Part shown: positions 16,259-20,302 of the stretch, one piece after another | How the letters are laid out: each line of letters opens with the position of its first letter | Position numbering within the stretch: the stretch's first letter is position 1 | DNA from: a virus | Direction: 5' to 3' (one strand) | Length of the DNA stretch: 20,302 bases | IMG/VR virus record: IMGVR_UViG_3300031951_001508 | Coordinates: 1 to 20,302 of that record | Program-made: the position numbers and the translations under genes | The notes under the pieces: model-generated | What the model was told of the DNA's origin: nothing | What the model saw: the letters and a program-made list of their open reading frames with translations, nothing else | Database searches by the model: none

Positions 16259-16964
16259 GTACCTTTTTTCCTGATGGGGCTATAACTTCTTGTGATAAAT
16301 TTAATCCTGGTGAATTTTCCTGAATGAACTTTGTGATGTATTTGGAGTCCATAATCGGCATCTTGTCAATAAATTTAGAAATTTCACCTTTATCTGTATT
16401 TCCATCAATTGATACGATTTGTTTTAACAATCTCCAAGTAACAACTGGAACTGTCATACCTTTAGGATAACTTTCTTCACGTTCATTTAATTCTTTAATA
16501 TCACCAAAGTTAAGAATTTTTAATTTTACAGTTTTGTTTGATTTTGGAAGTATTGTTTCAAAATGTCCGTTTTCATCAGGTTCTGAAACAGGTTTGTTAA
16601 AATTTATTTCATCCAAAATAACACTTGTTTCAAATTGTTTACCAGTTTCAGGGTCAATTAAACTCAATTTATATTCAGGAGTAAATGAAGTATTTCTTAA
16701 AAAAACTAAAATGGCTTGGATATCCCCATCTAACATTTCTTCTATTTTCATGTCAGGTTCATATAGTTTAGCTCTAACTAAATTATATATGATTTGGTCA
16801 CCACCAATATTATTAACACTAGCTAAAATATTTTCATCAGCAGCAGTTAAATAACCAACTTTAACTGATTTTTTCTTATTTTTATAAAATTTACCCTGAC
16901 TTGGTAATTGAATTACGTCGTGAGGTAAATTAAAATTCATTTGATTTACACTATTGTCTTCCAT
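16212..16964 (-). CDS. 26: gp26-like baseplate hub / tail assembly protein
   Basis: A 250-aa protein matching the pattern of T4-like gp26 (T4: 208 aa): LPSQGKFYKNKKKSVKVGYL at residues 19-38, then LTAADENILASVNNIGGDQI, then EEMLDGDIQAILVFLRNTSF, followed by a middle beta region (residues about 105-165) and a helical C-terminus ending EFFRPFF. The LPS-G-x-x-Y and TAxDE-x-IL signatures are typical of this family. It lies between the tube and tape measure genes, where long-tailed phages encode assembly chaperones that bind the tape measure. The ATG at 16962-16964 has a TATTTTATA element 10 nt upstream. At its 3' end a TTT-TTT-C run can shift ribosomes into the overlapping frame (see 16226-16232). 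The gp26 label is by family; the chaperone role is inferred from order. Confidence 0.75.
   Translation of the reverse strand: MEDNSVNQMNFNLPHDVIQLPSQGKFYKNKKKSVKVGYLTAADENILASVNNIGGDQIIYNLVRAKLYEPDMKIEEMLDGDIQAILVFLRNTSFTPEYKLSLIDPETGKQFETSVILDEINFNKPVSEPDENGHFETILPKSNKTVKLKILNFGDIKELNEREESYPKGMTVPVVTWRLLKQIVSIDGNTDKGEISKFIDKMPIMDSKYITKFIQENSPGLNLSQEVIAPSGKKVLARITFGAEFFRPFF
16226..16232 (-). other. Candidate programmed ribosomal frameshift site
   Basis: The coding strand reads GAA-TTT-TTT-CGT in the gp26-like frame, five codons before its TGA at 16212-16214. Phe-tRNA on the second TTT can slip +1 onto TTC, or back by 2 onto TTT within the six-T run; both enter the overlapping frame at GTC. 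The products would be about 298 or 299 aa. A classic -1 heptamer does not fit, because the second frame is +1/-2 relative to the first. Confidence 0.5.
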
Positions 16965-16974
16965 AGTTTTTGTT

Positions 16975-16983
16975 TATAAAATA
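16975..16983 (-). promoter_or_regulatory. Variant octamer TATTTTATA before the gp26-like gene
   Basis: The coding strand reads AACTATTTTATAAACAAAAA, 10 nt before the ATG. It differs from the TATTTATA octamer by one added T, is followed by an A-rich stretch as in the others, and lies just downstream of the tube terminator, where a new transcript start is expected. Confidence 0.4.
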
Positions 16984-17003
16984 GTTGACTTTTATATCTA
17001 TGT

Positions 17004-17030
17004 AAATAAAAAACCCACATTTCTGTGGGT
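17004..17030 (-). terminator. Intrinsic terminator after the tail tube gene
   Basis: Minus-strand RNA folds as ACCCACA-GAAA-UGUGGGU (17013-17030): a perfect 7-bp stem with a GAAA (GNRA) tetraloop, followed at once by UUUUUAUUU. It starts 25 nt after the tube stop codon. This is the cleanest terminator in the window and is nearly the same as the one after the sheath gene. Confidence 0.9.
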
Positions 17031-17054
17031 CTTAATATTAAGTTTGTAATAATA

Positions 17055-17543
17055 TTAGTAAAGTAATACACAATAGTCAGGACGAAGAGTAATTGTAATG
17101 TCAGCCAAAGCATCGTCACTATAACCTAATGAACCAAAGTCAGCGTCAGTAATAAAACACTGAATCAAAGACCACTTTTCAATTACAACACCTGTTGGGT
17201 CCAACATTTCAAGTTCCACGTCTTTTTTGTAACCAGCCGCATAACCCATACGTCCTGTAACTTCTTCTGCGTGTAATCTAACCCACTCCATCATTGCTTG
17301 AGCTGCGGAAGGTCCGATTGGGTCAAGAAGTTTAACCTGAATAGTATTCCATTCATACATACCCGCAACATATCTTTTGGTATTCAAAAATGGAATATCA
17401 TTTGATTTAATAGTAATTTTAGGTCTTGAAGCGGTTTGAACAAACCACTCATTAATTCCTAACGAATCAGGAAACCTTAAAATGAACCTGTTCTTTTTCT
17501 TGGGTTCATATGGAAAAGGCATTTTGGTTAACAAATCAGCCAT
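17055..17543 (-). CDS. 19: Tail tube protein, gp19-like
   Basis: A 162-aa protein, almost the length of T4 gp19 (163), which stacks as hexameric rings into the inner tail tube through which DNA passes. Seen: the N-terminal PYEPKKKNRFILRFPDSLGI, the middle YEWNTIQVKLLDPIGPSAAQ with AMMEWVRLHAEEVTGRMGYA, and the C-terminal WSLIQCFITDADFGSLGYSD with ITITLRPDYCVL, all in the order of the gp19 family (phage tail tube fold). It starts at the ATG 17541-17543 with an A-rich leader (AAAAAGAAAAAAAT) and no Shine-Dalgarno. The gene has a 115-nt upstream gap with two octamer motifs and its own terminator, so it can be expressed alone and strongly, as suits a major virion protein. Confidence 0.95.
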   Translation of the reverse strand: MADLLTKMPFPYEPKKKNRFILRFPDSLGINEWFVQTASRPKITIKSNDIPFLNTKRYVAGMYEWNTIQVKLLDPIGPSAAQAMMEWVRLHAEEVTGRMGYAAGYKKDVELEMLDPTGVVIEKWSLIQCFITDADFGSLGYSDDALADITITLRPDYCVLLY

Positions 17544-17575
17544 ATTTTTTTCTTTTTAAATTTCTTTTATTTTAT

Positions 17576-17583
17576 TATAAATA
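17576..17583 (-). promoter_or_regulatory. TATTTATA late-promoter-like octamer, tube-proximal
   Basis: The coding strand reads ACTATTTATAATAAAATAA, 32 nt before the tube ATG. It shares 14 consecutive bases (TATTTATAATAAAA) with the copy at 2736-2743. An exact octamer in the longest intergenic gap of the window. Confidence 0.5.
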
Positions 17584-17650
17584 GTATCAATTAAATATTT
17601 TTCTATTTACTTTGAACTTTTTTTCAGTCAAACTTGCTATAAGTCCAGTT

Positions 17651-17658
17651 TATAAATA
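17651..17658 (-). promoter_or_regulatory. TATTTATA octamer, tube-distal copy
   Basis: Coding strand AATATTTATAAACTGG, directly after the stop codon of the HAD gene and 107 nt before the tube ATG. With the copy at 17576-17583 the tube gene would have two tandem start signals. The rest of the gap (17584-17650) is A/T-rich with no clear hairpin. Confidence 0.4.
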
Positions 17659-18474
17659 TTAATATAATTTCTTTTCACCTCCATGTGTTGAAATTGTTTG
17701 AATGATATTTTCTGGGTCTTTTGATAATTCATGTTTCACTTTCTCTAAATTTCTTAAATCATCATCAGAAAATCCTATTTTTGGTATAAATCTGTTAGAA
17801 ATATCGTCTTTAAACAAAATCGGTTTATTAAGTTGTCCGGCAATGTATTTTACATAACGTTGAAACTCTCTTAAAGCATCAACCTTACCTTTTTCAGGAC
17901 TTTGGGCCGACCCCGCTCCAAATGTTACGGGATAATATTTGTTCATGTCCATATAAGCATCAATCAATTCTGCATCTGACATGTCTTCTTCATTAGCAAA
18001 ACTTCTAAACTTTCTTAAATTTTTCACCAATTCTTTTTTAGAAATCCCTTTGAAATTGGTTTCAATCATATTTTCAATTGCTCTTCTAACCGAAAGTGGT
18101 GAATGACCACGAGCGGTAACAATAGAAAAAATAGAACCCCCATTAACCGCTTCAACAAAGTCGTCCCATGCTGGACCTTCTTTAGCCATCATTGCGTCAA
18201 TAATGAACCTCTTATCCCCCTTAGTCCCAAAGAATCTGAATGGGTCTTCCGCAAATCCTACAATAGTTTTACCTTTATATTCAAAAGGTTCAACACCAAG
18301 TTTGATTCGATATTCCGCAAAATCTTCAGTGGACATACCAACTTCTTCACCATTTTCATCTTGTAAAATAATTTTGGTTGGCATTGTTAAGATATTATCA
18401 TCCCAATCGAAAGCATAATATTTCAATTCAGGCGTTACTTCTTCTTTAAAATTTTCAACTAAATAAAACTTCAT
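17659..18474 (-). CDS. HAD-superfamily phosphatase-like protein
   Basis: A 271-aa protein with the haloacid dehalogenase core. Motif I is YYAFDWDDNIL with Asp23 (nucleophile) and Asp25; motif II is SIFSIVTARGHS near residue 120 (Thr/Ser of the hhhT pattern); a candidate motif III lysine is in SPEKGKVDAL near 195; motif IV is IGFSDDDLRNL near 235. These suffice for Mg-dependent phosphoaspartyl chemistry on an unknown phosphate ester; a nucleic-acid 3'-phosphatase, as in T4 Pnkp, or a nucleotide phosphatase are possible. The insert between motifs I and II (about 85 residues) would be the cap. It sits between sheath and tube genes, which encode no enzymes in T4. The ATG at 18472-18474 lies only 3 nt from a TATTTATA octamer. 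The fold is firm; substrate and role unknown. Confidence 0.8.
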   Translation of the reverse strand: MKFYLVENFKEEVTPELKYYAFDWDDNILTMPTKIILQDENGEEVGMSTEDFAEYRIKLGVEPFEYKGKTIVGFAEDPFRFFGTKGDKRFIIDAMMAKEGPAWDDFVEAVNGGSIFSIVTARGHSPLSVRRAIENMIETNFKGISKKELVKNLRKFRSFANEEDMSDAELIDAYMDMNKYYPVTFGAGSAQSPEKGKVDALREFQRYVKYIAGQLNKPILFKDDISNRFIPKIGFSDDDLRNLEKVKHELSKDPENIIQTISTHGGEKKLY

Positions 18475-18477
18475 ACC

Positions 18478-18485
18478 TATAAATA
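18478..18485 (-). promoter_or_regulatory. TATTTATA octamer 3 nt before the HAD gene
   Basis: The coding strand reads GAATATTTATAGGTATG, with the ATG at its end. If this is a promoter with T4-late-like spacing, the transcript would begin at or next to the ATG, that is, a leaderless or nearly leaderless mRNA. It lies between the sheath terminator and the gene. Confidence 0.45.
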
Positions 18486-18490
18486 TTCAG

Positions 18491-18522
18491 AAAATAAAAA
18501 ACCCCCACATTTCTGTGAGGGT
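18491..18522 (-). terminator. Intrinsic terminator after the tail sheath gene
   Basis: Minus-strand RNA folds as ACCCUCACA-GAAA-UGUGGGGGU (18501-18522): a 9-bp stem with a GAAA loop and one G-U pair, then UUUUUUAUUUU. The G-U pair exists only when the minus strand is transcribed (it is C-A on the plus strand), which confirms direction. Starts 19 nt after the sheath stop. Confidence 0.9.
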
Positions 18523-18541
18523 CTTTTTAATTATTGTTTTA

Positions 18542-20302
18542 TTAGATATTTTCGAATGACGCTCCTGTTGGAGTGATTAAGAATTCGATATCTATAAATT
18601 CAAGAGCTTTAGTTGGTTTGATGTAAATCTTACCTACTAATTGGTTTGCATCTAAATCTTCAGGTGTGTTTTGAACTGTAACACGGAAGTCATACAAACC
18701 TCTATCTCTACGAATAGAATCTAATATTGGGTTAACTGAATCTAAGAACTGTTGTCTAACCAAATTATCGTTTTGTTCAAACAACAATCTTACAGCTACC
18801 GCTGAAATCAACTTACGAGCTTGTAACAACAATCTTCTTACGTTAATTCTGTCAAGAGCCGACTCTCTAATTTGAAGTGTTTTATTACCCCAAATAACAG
18901 TTCCAACATCGTTGAAAGTTGCAATTGGGTTAATTCTACCTTTGTAAAGAGTGTCTCTATCTTCTTGAGTTAATCTCTTACGTGCTCTGATAGCGTTTAC
19001 AATACCTCTTGTGTAACCCGCAGTTGCGAACCATGGGAATGCTATATTATCAGTTAATGCCAAGTTACGAGTAACTTCAGCAGTTGCTGGAATATAGATT
19101 TGTGTGTTGTTTACTGTGTCACGAGTAAGAACCCATGGGTAGTAAGTCGCTGTGTAGTTAGAATCAATTCCTGTGTTTTCCAAGTTATCAACCGCCTCTT
19201 GTGGGTAAATTAAGTTATCCATAGAAGTTGAGTTTTGTAACAAGTTAAAGTCAGGTGTTGTACAGATGTAGATAGAATCTGCTCTGTCGTTTTCTACAAT
19301 TCCTATTGTCGCTTCAACTAATGCATTGTTATTAACATAATCAACACCAGGTGTTACAAGTACATTTATATTTGTAACTTCAGGATTTGCAAATGATTGT
19401 GCTCCTAATAAGTATGCATAATAGTCAGTATTTGCATAATCAACAGTGTTGTCACCAACAGTGATTTGTTTAAATGCTCCCCATCCTGTTGAGTCAGTAT
19501 ATGGTGCACATGGTGAAGCACCTTGTTTATAACCAGTATTACCCAATTGGAATCTGTCAGCATTAGTTCTGTATTCTCTGTATATATCCCATCCGTCAAA
19601 TCCACCTTGAACTAATAAAGTAAACTTACGAGAATATAAGAAGTAGTAAGGATTTGTTTGTGATGTGGGTTCAGAACTAAATGAACCAGCTCCACAATCA
19701 AACGCTGTTTGTCCGCTATTTAGGTAAGCGTTTGCTATAGTTATAGCGGTAGCCCCTGAATCCATGTGGAATCCTCTTGTAACATTTGGCCAATACACAT
19801 GTGAAGGTTCTGTACAAGTTGCAGTAGTAGGATTTGGCATTCCTTTATATTGGAAAAAGTCGGGGTCATAACCTGGCGAATCCGAAGAAAATGCAACCGC
19901 CGATGAAATACCTAAATAAGTTCTTCTGATATTATCACCTGAACTTGACACACTGTTAGAACCACTAGCAGTTGTTCCAAATGGTGGGTTATAGATTACT
20001 TCACCTGGATAATCATATTTAGTTTTGTAAACTTGGAAAGGTGATTTACCACCAGTATAGGTTCTTGTAACAAAACCCTCAAATCCACAAGGTAATGCAT
20101 CTACAGGTGCCTCATCGTTAACTTCAACAAAAATATACTTTGACATTACTGCATATTCACCGTCAGATGAACCTATTTTTTTAGCCACAAAGTTATTTTC
20201 GGATGGGTCCATACTACAATTTGTGAATTTTTCTAAAACAACAGGATTAGCATCTGTATCAAAGAAATCACGAACAATAAGGTCAAACGTTCCATTGTTA
20301 AA
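18542..20302 (-). CDS. 18: Tail sheath protein, gp18-like, 5' end cut by the window
   Basis: Contractile tail sheath subunit. The frame is open to the window edge (586 codons seen); the internal Met at 20210-20212 is not the start, because the upstream residues NNGTFDLIVRDFFDTDANPV are part of the conserved sheath N-terminal region. Seen: SKYIFVEVND; the typical LVQGGFDGWDIYREYRTNAD near the middle; and the C-terminal core GTVIWGNKTLQIRESALDRI, then NVRRLLLQARKLISAVAVRL, ending in the handshake-type domain with GKIYIKPTKALEFIDIEFLI. T4 gp18 has 659 aa, so perhaps 50-100 residues are missing. In the virion it forms hexamers around the gp19 tube and contracts at injection. It is followed by its own terminator. 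The gene makes this a myovirus. Confidence 0.95.
   Translation of the reverse strand, partial: FNNGTFDLIVRDFFDTDANPVVLEKFTNCSMDPSENNFVAKKIGSSDGEYAVMSKYIFVEVNDEAPVDALPCGFEGFVTRTYTGGKSPFQVYKTKYDYPGEVIYNPPFGTTASGSNSVSSSGDNIRRTYLGISSAVAFSSDSPGYDPDFFQYKGMPNPTTATCTEPSHVYWPNVTRGFHMDSGATAITIANAYLNSGQTAFDCGAGSFSSEPTSQTNPYYFLYSRKFTLLVQGGFDGWDIYREYRTNADRFQLGNTGYKQGASPCAPYTDSTGWGAFKQITVGDNTVDYANTDYYAYLLGAQSFANPEVTNINVLVTPGVDYVNNNALVEATIGIVENDRADSIYICTTPDFNLLQNSTSMDNLIYPQEAVDNLENTGIDSNYTATYYPWVLTRDTVNNTQIYIPATAEVTRNLALTDNIAFPWFATAGYTRGIVNAIRARKRLTQEDRDTLYKGRINPIATFNDVGTVIWGNKTLQIRESALDRINVRRLLLQARKLISAVAVRLLFEQNDNLVRQQFLDSVNPILDSIRRDRGLYDFRVTVQNTPEDLDANQLVGKIYIKPTKALEFIDIEFLITPTGASFENI

Noticed and set aside
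17600-17650. Short inverted repeats after the HAD gene (AAACT/AGTTT and ACTT/AAGT) considered as a terminator
   Set aside because: Stems are only 4-5 bp, mutually exclusive, and not followed directly by a U-run.
19405-19605. 66-codon minus-strand frame within the sheath gene
   Set aside because: Conserved sheath sequence is encoded in the other frame across the same bases.
1-20302. CRISPR arrays, tRNA genes, insertion sequences, attachment sites, defence systems
   Set aside because: I looked on both strands and saw no regular spaced repeats, cloverleaf-like sequence, transposase, integrase or toxin-antitoxin pair; nearly all bases belong to the tail and replication genes listed.

Overview
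The window reads as a piece of a T4-like contractile-tailed phage (myovirus) genome. It is AT-rich and densely packed, and every gene I can support lies on the minus strand. No start codon has a convincing Shine-Dalgarno sequence; leaders are A/T-rich, which together with an AT-rich genome suggests a Bacteroidota (Flavobacteriia-like) host. The host is inferred from style only: there is no tRNA, integrase or host gene to fix it.

Layout in transcription order, from high to low coordinates: tail sheath (gp18-like, 5' end outside the window) and its terminator; a HAD-fold phosphatase-like gene; tail tube (gp19-like) and its terminator; a gp26-like tail assembly/hub protein whose 3' end overlaps a short second frame, very probably joined by programmed frameshifting; a tape measure protein; a 1599-aa baseplate protein; a 107-aa LysM/gp53-like wedge protein; a 2029-aa baseplate hub protein ending in a lysozyme/glucosaminidase-like domain; two small unrecognised proteins (74 and 223 aa); then two replication/recombination genes, the gp32-like single-strand DNA-binding protein with its own promoter and terminator, and uvsX (RecA-like, 3' end outside the window).

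The first part is therefore a complete tail/baseplate module. Its order (sheath, tube, chaperone with frameshift, tape measure, baseplate) is the general order of long-tailed phages such as lambda and P2, although the individual proteins look T4-like. The sheath surrounds the tube, the tape measure sets tail length, the chaperone pair loads it, and the baseplate proteins form the cell-puncturing end carrying a peptidoglycan hydrolase.

A regulatory pattern is visible. The octamer TATTTATA (coding orientation), or a near match, lies just before each apparent late transcription unit that starts inside the window. It is absent before gp32 and uvsX. gp32 instead has a near-consensus housekeeping promoter (TTGACT, 17 nt, TATACT, also readable as a Bacteroidota -33/-7 promoter). 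I propose the octamer as the late promoter element. It is the reverse complement of the T4 late consensus TATAAATA. The main points for follow-up are this motif, the frameshift, the two giant baseplate proteins, and the HAD enzyme inside the tail operon. There is no stretch over 300 bases without a gene; the longest gap is 115 nt, before the tube gene.
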